A stretch of 64,000 nt of DNA from Erythrobacteraceae bacterium WH01K (GTDB lineage: Bacteria > Pseudomonadota > Alphaproteobacteria > Sphingomonadales > Sphingomonadaceae), in assembly GCA_027941995.1 (NCBI GenBank), contig CP115966.1:744001-808000 (forward strand), given 5' to 3'. The position numbers were made by a program, and so were the translations under genes. Shown piece after piece: positions 1 through 8,015 of this stretch. Under the pieces are notes generated by a model. It was not told the DNA's origin, ran no database searches, and saw only the letters and a list, made by a program, of their open reading frames with translations. How positions within the stretch are numbered: the first letter of the stretch is position 1; each line of letters starts with the position of its first letter.

Positions 1-229
1 GGAAATAATGTCGCTCGAACAGGATGCGGGGTCGCCGGGCGGCGTCGAACCCGCCTCTGCTCTCGATCTCGATTACGGCATGGATCGCCGCAGTATCGCA
101 GCCGATGGAGCGGGCTGCATCGGCGATGGCGTCCGGCGTCATCGGCCGGGCCGTGCCTGCGAACTGGTCGGCGCTGACGGGGCAGGGCTGGGTGGTCGCG
201 CCAGGCTGCGTGGACTGCATGGGCTGCAT
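1..229 (-). CDS. N-acetylmuramidase-family peptidoglycan hydrolase, 5' part only
   Basis: Reverse-strand reading frame that starts at ATG 229-227 and runs off the left edge without a stop. The visible 76 residues begin MQPMQSTQPG and contain AIHAVIEIESRGGFD followed by RRPRILFERHYF. This is the characteristic start of the N-acetylmuramidase domain (DUF3380) found in phage-type endolysins and secreted muramidases, which cleave the glycan backbone of peptidoglycan; the Glu in VIEIES is the expected catalytic position. A GGAGA lies about 11 nt before the start. A second in-frame ATG at 220 is possible. No signal peptide is visible. It may be a prophage lysin or a wall enzyme linked to the polysaccharide locus; the missing 3' part would decide. 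The domain call is firm from the motif, the biological role is not. Confidence 0.7.
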   Translation of the reverse strand, partial: MQPMQSTQPGATTQPCPVSADQFAGTARPMTPDAIADAARSIGCDTAAIHAVIEIESRGGFDAARRPRILFERHYF

Positions 230-419
230 GATGTGGGGGGGTCTCCGGCGGGCTGGATGTCGAACCGCAAGGCCGTTTGCATGGGCATCACGGGCGAATC
301 CAACACACCGGACCCGCAGCCGGATGTGGCATCGCAAGTCCCTGTAGGAAAATGATCTTTTGAAGGATTTGCGTACTGTTCTGCGGTTGCGCCCCGCCAT
401 GGATATTCGCAAGCCCGGT

Positions 420-1190
420 TTAGTCGCGGTTCCCGTCCAGATGGGTTTTCACATCTCGGCCCAGCCTTTTCGACGCGAGGAGGAACCGCGTGTTATCGAT
501 GAAGCGCGGCAGCAACCGTTTTGGCTCGCGCGCAAGGCGATAGGCCCATTCCACCTTGGCCCGGCGCATCCATCCGGGCGCCCTTTGGATCTCGCCGCTC
601 ATGAAATCGATGATGGCACCGCCATTGACCACGACCATCCCGGTCCGAGTGAATGCAGGGTCTTGCAGCAACCTCTCTGCCAGCAGTTCCTGTTTCGGCA
701 TGCCCATGCCCAGAATCACGAGAGAGGGGCGCTCTTCCGCCAGCAGCCGGACGTAATGGTCTTCGTCCTTGAACCCATCGCACTGTACGATTTCGCCGAA
801 GCCTGCCTGCTCCAGCCTCCGGCTCGTGGCGGCAACGCGTCCGGCAGTCGTGCCGAGCAAGGCCAGTTTTCGTTCGCGAGGCGTGGCAGCGATCAATCTG
901 GGAATGAAGTCGGTTCCGTTCACGTTGAGTCCCGGTTCGCGACCTGCTTTTCGCATCAGTATCTCGACCCCGATACCGTCCCTGTAGACCCGGTGAGACA
1001 ACATGATTGCATCGAAAAAACGGGCATCCTCGCGTGCCTTGATGATCGTGTTGACATTGACGAACGAGATAACGCGCAAATGCTGGTCGGGGCGGACCAG
1101 GTCGCGTATCTCCTTCTGCACGGCATTGTCGTCGAGGCAGATCGTCTGCTTCGCGACCAGCTTTGCTGCGACGGGTGCGGCTTCCCTCAC
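420..1190 (-). CDS. WecG/TagA/CpsF family glycosyltransferase
   Basis: 256-aa protein of the WecG/TagA/CpsF (GT26) family, which adds a sugar such as N-acetylmannosaminuronate, N-acetylmannosamine or glucuronate to a lipid-linked intermediate at the cytoplasmic membrane. Family motifs are all present: RDGIG near residue 70, VNGTDFIP near 90, LGMGMPKQE in the middle, and NGGAIIDFMSG with RAPGWM and EW-YRL-EPKRL toward the C-terminus. The length is typical. The start is GTG at 1190, overlapping the stop of the upstream GT2 gene by 4 bp (GTGA), so translation is probably coupled. It is the last gene of the leftward EPS block. The exact donor sugar cannot be read from sequence. Confidence 0.88.
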   Translation of the reverse strand: MREAAPVAAKLVAKQTICLDDNAVQKEIRDLVRPDQHLRVISFVNVNTIIKAREDARFFDAIMLSHRVYRDGIGVEILMRKAGREPGLNVNGTDFIPRLIAATPRERKLALLGTTAGRVAATSRRLEQAGFGEIVQCDGFKDEDHYVRLLAEERPSLVILGMGMPKQELLAERLLQDPAFTRTGMVVVNGGAIIDFMSGEIQRAPGWMRRAKVEWAYRLAREPKRLLPRFIDNTRFLLASKRLGRDVKTHLDGNRD

Positions 1191-2152
1191 GACCGGCTCC
1201 TGATCAATGCGGCGAATACATGACGACCATAGACGTAGAAAGGTAGAAGCGCGTACATTGCCATGCGTTCGGGAAAGAATTGGACATTCTTCCCGATGAA
1301 GTACTTGAGAGATCGATACTTCAATCGCGCGACGGTGAAATTGAACGCTTTGGAAGCATTCCAGCCAAGCTTGTGAACGACCGGGGGGCCATCGACGATG
1401 GTCACGCGAAATCCGCGCCTATGTGCTTCGAGGCACAAATCTTCGTCCTCTCCATACAGGAATATGGCCGGATCGAATCCGCCGCTGGCGTCGCGGAACG
1501 GACGGGAGATCCCGAGGGCGGCCCCCGCGACCCAACTTGCATCGCGGACGCGAAGGTCGTCCGCCCGGACGGGTCGGGCTGCTTCGGCCAGCGGAAGGGG
1601 GGAGACCCCATGAGTCCGGGCGAAGGTCTTGGTCAACGGCAGTCGCAGCATGAGCGATTTGAACAGCGGGCTGCGAATCATCCGGTTGGCGAGGCGGCGG
1701 GCGCCGAGAATAAAGAGAAACCATCGAAACGCCGAGGATCGTTCGAACGCGGCGGTCTGCGGCGAACCGTCAGGGAAGACGAGGGGCAGGCCGACAACAC
1801 CGATGTCTTCGTTCCGCAAAATCAGTTCATGGGCGGGACCGATACTGTCCGCGATCAGCCAGGCATCGGCATTGAGGAGCCAGTACGTGCGTGCCTCGAT
1901 CCCTCGCAGGACAACATTATTGGCGTTGCCGAAACCCAGATTTTCATCGTTCAGATGAATTTGCAGCCACGCGAATTCCTGCGCCAGTTGCGCCAGGATG
2001 GTGCGCGTATCGTCAGTCGATGCGTTGTCGACGACGTGCACCTCATGCGTTCCGGGCTGAAGCCACGCGCAGTGATGCGCGGCCGAACGAACGCAGCGCT
2101 CGATGTCGGCAGCCGAATTGAACGTAACGATGACGATGACGGTCTGGAGCAT
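1187..2152 (-). CDS. Family 2 glycosyltransferase
   Basis: 321-aa GT-A fold glycosyltransferase (GT2, rhamnosyltransferase-like). The N-terminus MLQTVIVIVTFNSAADIE is the typical GT2 opening. It is followed by VVDNASTDDT (nucleotide binding), LLNADAWL as the DXD-like metal site, and GEDEDLCLEAHRRGFR as the ED-type catalytic-base segment. The frame stays open upstream to 2290, but that extension lies inside the preceding sulfotransferase gene and has no GT character, so ATG 2152 was chosen; a weak AAGAAAA precedes it. It sits between a sulfotransferase and the WecG-type transferase and should add one sugar to the EPS repeat unit. Acceptor and donor are unknown. Confidence 0.88.
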   Translation of the reverse strand: MLQTVIVIVTFNSAADIERCVRSAAHHCAWLQPGTHEVHVVDNASTDDTRTILAQLAQEFAWLQIHLNDENLGFGNANNVVLRGIEARTYWLLNADAWLIADSIGPAHELILRNEDIGVVGLPLVFPDGSPQTAAFERSSAFRWFLFILGARRLANRMIRSPLFKSLMLRLPLTKTFARTHGVSPLPLAEAARPVRADDLRVRDASWVAGAALGISRPFRDASGGFDPAIFLYGEDEDLCLEAHRRGFRVTIVDGPPVVHKLGWNASKAFNFTVARLKYRSLKYFIGKNVQFFPERMAMYALLPFYVYGRHVFAALIRSRS

Positions 2153-2190
2153 GGATTTTCTTGCGGCATCGACCGAAAGGCCAGCCGTTT

Positions 2191-3012
2191 TTACCAGTCG
2201 TGGTCTTTTTCGTAACCGAGTTCGATCAACTGATCGCCCGCGACTGCCTTGAAGGCATCTTTGACATCGCGGTCGTACACTGTTTCCCAATTGCGGATAC
2301 GGCCGGTACGGAAGGTCTGTGTCTTGCTGGACCGTGCATCGACAGCGATGGCTTTCGCCTGTTCCAGCGAGACGTCCATTCCCAGGTAGGCGAAAATGCC
2401 GCGGACCGTTTCCAGTTGCGTCTCGTCGGTTCCGCCGCCCTGCGCTCCCACGGTATCTTCGAACCTTACGGTATGGGCATGGCCAGTCCAGTCAGAGAAG
2501 CGCAGGATCTGATCCCTGATGTTCCGGCCGCCATGTTCCCCGTTGATGATGGCGAGAAGGCGAGTCTTGTCATCCTTCATGGATGCGACCCGCTCTTTCA
2601 GGGGGTGACCCGGCCAGCTCTGGATGTAGTGCATGTCGGAAATTACGGCATCGCGCGGATCGCGAACCATGAGCAGGATCTTGTACCCGAGCTTGTCGCC
2701 TACCGTGGCTGCGAGATCGGGATCGAAATCGAAATGTGACGACACGATGCGTCCAGGGCCGATCGGGGCCAGCAGCTTCTCGATGTCGCTCCATCTTTCC
2801 CTGTTGCGCTGACCCAGGGTCGGCAGCAGCGCACGGCTAAGTGCAGGATGCAGGACGAGCAATCTCTGGAGGAGATTGGTCCCCGACTTGGGCATCGTCA
2901 CCGTCAGGATGCGCGGCGCATGACGTGCCTCGCCGACAAGACGGGACGCTATGCGCGCCGGCGTCAGACCAAATCTTTGCAGGTCGAATGCGTATTGAGA
3001 AAGGCTTTTCAT
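2191..3012 (-). CDS. Sulfotransferase (EPS cluster)
   Basis: 273-aa PAPS-dependent sulfotransferase. The 5'-phosphosulfate loop is LTVTMPKSGTNLLQRLL near residues 36-52 and the 3'-phosphate binding element is VRDPRDAVISD near 115-125. The C-terminus has FRTGRIRNWE and GDQLIELGYEKDHDW, resembling the RKG-W and final GY elements of Sulfotransfer_1 proteins. The start ATG 3012 overlaps the stop of the next sulfotransferase by 4 bp. Two consecutive sulfotransferases inside a polysaccharide locus suggest that the EPS itself is sulfated, but a small-molecule acceptor cannot be excluded. Confidence in the fold is high and in the acceptor low. Confidence 0.85.
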   Translation of the reverse strand: MKSLSQYAFDLQRFGLTPARIASRLVGEARHAPRILTVTMPKSGTNLLQRLLVLHPALSRALLPTLGQRNRERWSDIEKLLAPIGPGRIVSSHFDFDPDLAATVGDKLGYKILLMVRDPRDAVISDMHYIQSWPGHPLKERVASMKDDKTRLLAIINGEHGGRNIRDQILRFSDWTGHAHTVRFEDTVGAQGGGTDETQLETVRGIFAYLGMDVSLEQAKAIAVDARSSKTQTFRTGRIRNWETVYDRDVKDAFKAVAGDQLIELGYEKDHDW

Positions 3013-3968
3013 GCAGGCCCGCCTGTTTGTTGGATGTCACTGGTCCGGCGCGTCACCGCAGGTATGCCGACCGGTTCGTTTTCGAGCCAACCGGTGGGGC
3101 GACCGATCAGCGCTTCGAGCCGGTCGATATCGCCACGGAAATCACTTCGCAAGGCGGCCCGGACCTGATCCGGCAGTTCCGGTTTCGCGCCTGTATTCAC
3201 TTTTCGCAAGGCCCTGCGAAGAGCCTGGCCGACCGGAGGGGGGAGCAAGGCCCGAAGAATGTTCGTAAACCGGTTCGGTGCAGCAATGCGCGCCAGGAGC
3301 CGTGAACGCGGTGCGCCGGAAACATTGGCATTGATGGAAGTGTCGAAACGCTGATCTTCCGTTACGCCTGCAAACAGGGAGATCGCCTTCAATACGCCTT
3401 GCGGATCGCGCCTGAAATCGTCGAACAGGATCACTTTCACGTTTTCCGCCCCGAGTGCGCGCTGGAACGCCGCAATCGCGTCCGCGTAATACCCGCTTTC
3501 CCGGTACAGCCACATGTCGGCATACCCAGCGCTTTTGCGTGAGGGTTCGGCTTCCAGCGCGTTTTCGAAAGACAGGCTTTCGCGGGCTTCTCCCACGAGG
3601 TGAACATATTGGGAAAAGACCTTTTCCTCAGGTTCGCGCAGGATGAAGACCGCCCTCGCGGAAGGCAGGGCTTCTGCTATCCGCGCGGCACTGCCATAAT
3701 GGAAGAGGTAGGATGGCGAGATGTCTACGGCGACCTGACCGGGCTGCTTCGCTTCGTAATGGTGCAGATACGATTTCAGCGTCGCCGGAATTTCTGCCAA
3801 AACCGCTGCATCTCCGGGACCGGCAGTTGTCTTTTCGAGATCGGGCCGCGAGAAATAATGCAGCTCCTTGCGTTCCGGCAGGAAAAACGCGGGGCTTTGC
3901 TTCAACATGTCGTAGAGCGCAGTGGTGCCGGCTTTCGAGGCGCCGCCAATGATGAGGTCGACGCTCAT
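3009..3968 (-). CDS. Second sulfotransferase (heparan N-/O-sulfotransferase-like)
   Basis: 319-aa sulfotransferase of a type different from its neighbour. The start MSVDLIIGGASKAGTTALYDML carries the PAPS loop directly at the N-terminus, as in heparan-sulfate and bacterial carbohydrate sulfotransferases. It is followed by DISPSYLFH and FILREPEEKVFSQYVH, the 3'-phosphate element with conserved Arg and Ser. The open frame continues upstream to 4274 but reads antisense-like, Arg-rich sequence inside the polymerase gene, so ATG 3968 was taken; it overlaps the polymerase stop by 4 bp. The Tyr-rich stretch ADMWLYRESGYYADAI fits a carbohydrate sulfotransferase substrate face. Together with the adjacent gene it suggests sulfation at two positions or on two residues of the polymer. 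Confidence 0.85.
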   Translation of the reverse strand: MSVDLIIGGASKAGTTALYDMLKQSPAFFLPERKELHYFSRPDLEKTTAGPGDAAVLAEIPATLKSYLHHYEAKQPGQVAVDISPSYLFHYGSAARIAEALPSARAVFILREPEEKVFSQYVHLVGEARESLSFENALEAEPSRKSAGYADMWLYRESGYYADAIAAFQRALGAENVKVILFDDFRRDPQGVLKAISLFAGVTEDQRFDTSINANVSGAPRSRLLARIAAPNRFTNILRALLPPPVGQALRRALRKVNTGAKPELPDQVRAALRSDFRGDIDRLEALIGRPTGWLENEPVGIPAVTRRTSDIQQTGGPA

Positions 3969-5218
3969 GCCTTCACCCGTGCCGGGCTCGAATATGCGAG
4001 GTAGTGGGTCGCTGCCAGAAAAAACGCGACCAGATTGCCGCGATGCTCCAGCGGAGCGCCGACCGGCAGACCGACGAGCAGGAAAAGAAAACCTGCGACA
4101 TAAAATGCGCGGCGACGATCGGGCGGTGTCGCCTGAAAGATATGGACCTGGATTGCGAAATAGCCGGCGTAAACCACGATCGCCAGCACACCATATCTGA
4201 AAAGCGAGCCGACGATGCCGATATCCGCCAGGAAGAAGAAGTTGCCGATCACGCGTCCGAAGCCGCCCCACCACAACGGAGAGAGCGCTCCGTGACCCCA
4301 GAATTCTCCTGAGGCGAAAGCCGTGAGCGAATGGTCATATGCCATCGCCCTCCAGCTCTGTGTCAGATATTGCTCGGTCGAAAGCTGTTCGAACAGGATG
4401 GTGAGCGTATCCAGCCTCTCCTCCAGTCCCGGGATCAGCAGCATCGCGGCGGACAGGAACAGGAACGCACCCGTTGCCGCGATCGGCAGTCGCGGACCTT
4501 TCAGCACATAAAGGACCGAGATCGCAGCTGCGAGGATCAACCCGCGTGACTGCAGGACGAACAGCAGGATTCCCGCAAGGAAAAGCAGGATCGGGACGTC
4601 GTATCTTCGCGGCTCGATCAATCGGCTGGCGAGGACAAGTGGTATGCACAGCACGATATTCGACGAACCGATAGAGATGCGCTCTCCGCGCAAACGGTTC
4701 TCAGCGCCACCGGTTTCGCGAAGCGAAGGAAGGACGTTGAGCGTGGTTCCAAGTACGATGACGGCACAAATCAGTCCGGAGGCGAGAAAGTATTTTTCCA
4801 GCTCGAAGATCGTGATCCATCGGTTGCGAAGCATCATGACGATCGGAAAATAGGCGAAAAGCGCCAGTATGCGCCGTTCTTCCAAAAGGCCGAAATACAG
4901 GGGTTGGCCATATTGTACATTGGCCATGAATGCACCGTATGCAGCCAGCACGCCGATGCTGAGCAAGACGAAAATATCGGTCTTGTGAACGAACCCGTAG
5001 CGCAAATTGTGGTCGATCAAAATGAAGATGGACCAAAAGGCCATCGCCGCATAGAACACTTCCTGCACGCCATCGACGCCGATGGGATTGGCGGACGTAC
5101 CCAGAAATATCTGCGTGTTGAATAGAATGACGATCGCGGCAACGATCTTGCGGAAGCCGGCAGGCGCGCGCTTTGTGCCGACGCGGCTCGTGTCATCGTA
5201 ATAACCGGTATTCTGCAT
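3965..5218 (-). CDS. O-antigen ligase/polymerase-family membrane protein (Wzy-like)
   Basis: 417-aa integral membrane protein with about ten hydrophobic segments and a larger loop around residues 280-330 (ending near WGHGALSPLWWGGFG). This is the layout of O-antigen ligase/EPS polymerase (Wzy/WaaL) proteins, which polymerise undecaprenyl-linked repeat units on the periplasmic side. Sequence motifs in this family are weak, so the call rests on topology, length and position. It starts at ATG 5218 and is the first gene of a tightly overlapping group (polymerase, two sulfotransferases, GT2, GT26). A second protein of the same superfamily is encoded at 10911-12398, so one may be the polymerase and the other a ligase. 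Confidence 0.75.
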   Translation of the reverse strand: MQNTGYYDDTSRVGTKRAPAGFRKIVAAIVILFNTQIFLGTSANPIGVDGVQEVFYAAMAFWSIFILIDHNLRYGFVHKTDIFVLLSIGVLAAYGAFMANVQYGQPLYFGLLEERRILALFAYFPIVMMLRNRWITIFELEKYFLASGLICAVIVLGTTLNVLPSLRETGGAENRLRGERISIGSSNIVLCIPLVLASRLIEPRRYDVPILLFLAGILLFVLQSRGLILAAAISVLYVLKGPRLPIAATGAFLFLSAAMLLIPGLEERLDTLTILFEQLSTEQYLTQSWRAMAYDHSLTAFASGEFWGHGALSPLWWGGFGRVIGNFFFLADIGIVGSLFRYGVLAIVVYAGYFAIQVHIFQATPPDRRRAFYVAGFLFLLVGLPVGAPLEHRGNLVAFFLAATHYLAYSSPARVKA

Positions 5219-5402
5219 GTTGATGTATTCTCATGCTGCCAGAAAGATCGTGTTGCGAACCTAGGCGATTGATTGCCGCGCCGATCAAACCGGAATTACG
5301 CTGGACAATAATTCGACGTCATACCCTTGTGACCTCGGGCCCATGGGCGGCATGGTAGTCGCGCGGAAAAAGCGCGTCAAATCACGCCCTGTTATCGAAT
5401 CG

Positions 5403-6656
5403 TCACGAAATCCGCCGGGTCTTGGGCGCCTTCTTCATTCGTTTGCGTATGATGCGCCGGACGGTAGCGCCAAAGTTCATGATCCTGCGGCTCAGCGGGA
5501 CCCCACGTGCGTATTGGCGCAAGGCAGCCTGCCTGTATCGGGGGGTGGGGAGGCCCATAGCCCGGAATGCCCTTACCCGGTCAAGTAATTGAAGACGGCG
5601 TGCCGTCTGTCCGACCTGCATCTGGTCCAGCTGGCGCAGGTCGAATGCCTCGGTCGCCAGCCAGCCATCGGCCATTGCTGCGCGGAGCAGTTTCTCCCCG
5701 ATGGGTGTTCGCGCCATGATCAGGCTGCGTCCGTCCGATTCCTCGAACACGGGATAGCCTTCATCGTCTCCGTACCAGGCATCCGCCGCAACGATGTCGG
5801 CCTGTTCGCCGATGCCGTCAGTGCAGATCTTGCACAGATTATGCGTGTAATTCCGCAGGATCCCGCCCCAGCTCTGGTTATAGGTGCAGGTCTTTTCCGA
5901 CCCGTCTTTAAGTTTCGCAACGGTATCCCCCGGCCAGCCGTTTCCGCGATGGCGGAGATAGTCGAGGTCCTCGAACTTCCGGACGCCCAAATCGCTGACG
6001 AGCTTGCGGTTCCCCGTATCGCTGGGCGTTCCGGCACAGAAGAAGGAGAAGAGGTAAGCAATCCGGTCGCCGACTGGATCGCCGGCTTTGATCGCACGGC
6101 GAAGCGTGGCGATATCGCACGGCCTGCCGACGACGGCGTAGGTTCCGGGATTGTCGCGTATGTAGTCCAATGTCGCCAACGGGGAAGCGGGGCAGTATTT
6201 CGAACCGCCAGCCCGCAGCAAGACGTCGGCATCATCGGTGACCTCGCTGCTGGTACCGACCGGATATGCCTCGTCATAGGTTGTAGACAGGACGCCATCC
6301 ACCTGCCCGGTTTCGACGAGATACCGTGAGAGTGCTGTCAACACGCCGCCTGACGACCCGGTATGCCGCGTCTCTGCATGGGTGGCGAAACCGGTCAGGG
6401 CCGTTGTGTAAGGCCCCCACAGATGATCGACAGCCACTTCGGGCGTGGCGTCATCGGTGCAGAACACGTCCTCCGCATTCTTTCCAGGGCAGGCAGCCTT
6501 GACCAACGCCTCTTCCGAACGCGTCAGTTCGGGCCCTGCACTGGAGGGGACAAGGAAACCGTTCCTGTCATATTCCATCTGCCGGGAAGAGAACGATGCA
6601 CAATAGCCGCAGCCGATGCACAGGTCAGATTTCTTTATTTTTTCGACGAAGGTCAC
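5403..6656 (-). CDS. FrhB/FdhB-type iron-sulfur protein of polysaccharide clusters
   Basis: 417-aa protein of the coenzyme F420 hydrogenase/dehydrogenase beta-subunit family. Near the N-terminus SDLCIGCGYC is a ferredoxin-like CxxCGxC cluster motif. The middle has TGSSGGVLTALSRYLVETG, GGSKYCPASPL and VVGRPCDIATLRRA, all family hallmarks, and a second cysteine group FCAGTPSD and NLCKICTDGIGEQADI. The start is GTG at 6656 (MTFVEKIKKSDLC) with no clear Shine-Dalgarno. Members of this family often lie beside polysaccharide pyruvyl transferases, as here, and are thought to carry out a redox or transfer step on the polymer; the reaction is not established. The C-terminal 40 residues are very basic. 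Confidence 0.82.
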   Translation of the reverse strand: MTFVEKIKKSDLCIGCGYCASFSSRQMEYDRNGFLVPSSAGPELTRSEEALVKAACPGKNAEDVFCTDDATPEVAVDHLWGPYTTALTGFATHAETRHTGSSGGVLTALSRYLVETGQVDGVLSTTYDEAYPVGTSSEVTDDADVLLRAGGSKYCPASPLATLDYIRDNPGTYAVVGRPCDIATLRRAIKAGDPVGDRIAYLFSFFCAGTPSDTGNRKLVSDLGVRKFEDLDYLRHRGNGWPGDTVAKLKDGSEKTCTYNQSWGGILRNYTHNLCKICTDGIGEQADIVAADAWYGDDEGYPVFEESDGRSLIMARTPIGEKLLRAAMADGWLATEAFDLRQLDQMQVGQTARRLQLLDRVRAFRAMGLPTPRYRQAALRQYARGVPLSRRIMNFGATVRRIIRKRMKKAPKTRRIS

Positions 6657-6713
6657 GTTATCAGTACCACGCTTTTTCGCTGGGCCGTTAGCATCGCGCC
6701 TTACGGATAAACC

Positions 6714-8012
6714 CTATTCCGGGCCCAATCCGGCAGAACGGTTTCGAATGAGAAATGAAAGATAAAACAGCCCGATAAGCGTTGCCGCCGTCAATGCAAC
6801 GATTACCCCGCGGGCACCATACCAATACGCCCCTGCCGAACCCAGGACCGCGAAAAAGAAAAGGACCATCGCATTTGAAATAAGGCGCTCCAGTATGAAC
6901 CCTTGCGCAACACGAGAAATCGACACTGCGCTGAATGCGAACCGTATCACGATCAAGATGCCGAAAAAGGGAAACAGGGAGCCAGCCTCTGCAAATTCCT
7001 GCGAAAAAACCAGTGGGACCACATATGGACCGACCAGGGCAACTAGACATCCGGACACGACGCCGAACAAGGTTTGTCCGATGATCGCCAGCCGCGAATT
7101 GCGGGCAAAACTGTCAGGAGTGCGAGAATGTTTTGAAAGCAGCGGCATCAGAACATTGCTGAAGGGCTGGGCGAAAATGTTCACGCCCTGCACGATCTTC
7201 TGTGCCGACTGGTAGAGGCCAACGACCACAGGCGACGCGAAAATTCCCAGGATGGCGACATCCAGCAATCCGAAGCTGCGCCTGCATACAGCGTCCAGGA
7301 AGAAAACGAAGTTCTCGCGGAGTTCGGATCCCAACCTGGCACGCGTCATGCGCACCCGGACGAACCGGCATTTCCTTCGCCATGCCAGCCAGGTGAGCAT
7401 CAAAACGAAGGCGCTGCCCACCAGCAGTGCCACGGCAAAGCCCATTTTCGTCGGGGCCACAAGCAGGGCGGCGACTGCCGCTCCTGTACCGATGGCGCTT
7501 GAAACCAGATTGTTCCAGGCGTCCACCTTGTGAAGGCCGAGGCTTCGCAGACTGGCTGCGAGGAAATTACTGACCGAACGAAGTGCTATTCCCGCCCAGA
7601 ATACGATGGCCAGCAGATACTCCGCCCCGGCGAGCGCAAGCGCGAAAACGGCAAGCGGGGTCAGGACGATGAACATCGCCGACTTCACGTAGAAGGAGGA
7701 TAAGGGAATCCTGAGGCGGCCCTGCGGCAGGAAGCTGAGCCTGTTGCGCAGAAGGCTGATGGGATAGCCGAAATCGAACACCAGTCCAAAGCCCGATGCG
7801 ATTGCGAAATAGAATGCAAATTCCCCGAACGAAGCCGGGCCCAGTGCCCGGGCGGCAAGGATGAATACGACGATCGTATTGGCAAGGCTCGCCACCACGC
7901 CCGCAGCGCTGCTGGCGAAGTCGAAAAGCACGCGGCCATACCTGCGGTTGATCGCGGACGCCGATTGCATCGAGAATTTTCCGGCGCCCTCGGCGCGTCC
8001 CTGACTGTCCAT
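6714..8012 (-). CDS. Polysaccharide flippase (Wzx/MATE-like)
   Basis: 432-aa polytopic membrane protein with about 12 hydrophobic segments and no long soluble domain, consistent with the oligosaccharide flippase (Wzx, PST) family that moves lipid-linked repeat units across the inner membrane. The N-terminal part AARALGPASFGEFAFYFAIA matches the usual 'R-LG---FG-Y' element after the first helix. The start ATG at 8012 lies 3 nt after the stop of the pyruvyl transferase gene, so the two are probably co-translated; an internal Met (residue 15) is another possible start. It would supply substrate to the polymerase encoded at 3965-5218 or 10911-12398. Confidence 0.85.
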   Translation of the reverse strand: MDSQGRAEGAGKFSMQSASAINRRYGRVLFDFASSAAGVVASLANTIVVFILAARALGPASFGEFAFYFAIASGFGLVFDFGYPISLLRNRLSFLPQGRLRIPLSSFYVKSAMFIVLTPLAVFALALAGAEYLLAIVFWAGIALRSVSNFLAASLRSLGLHKVDAWNNLVSSAIGTGAAVAALLVAPTKMGFAVALLVGSAFVLMLTWLAWRRKCRFVRVRMTRARLGSELRENFVFFLDAVCRRSFGLLDVAILGIFASPVVVGLYQSAQKIVQGVNIFAQPFSNVLMPLLSKHSRTPDSFARNSRLAIIGQTLFGVVSGCLVALVGPYVVPLVFSQEFAEAGSLFPFFGILIVIRFAFSAVSISRVAQGFILERLISNAMVLFFFAVLGSAGAYWYGARGVIVALTAATLIGLFYLSFLIRNRSAGLGPE

Positions 8013-8015
8013 CGC

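Noticed and set aside
8-355. Plus-strand open frames at the left edge
   Set aside because: They are antisense to the muramidase start and have no coding features.
360-1223. Long plus-strand frame antisense to the WecG-type gene
   Set aside because: The opposite strand carries a complete family match; the plus frame is Arg/His-rich shadow sequence caused by high GC.
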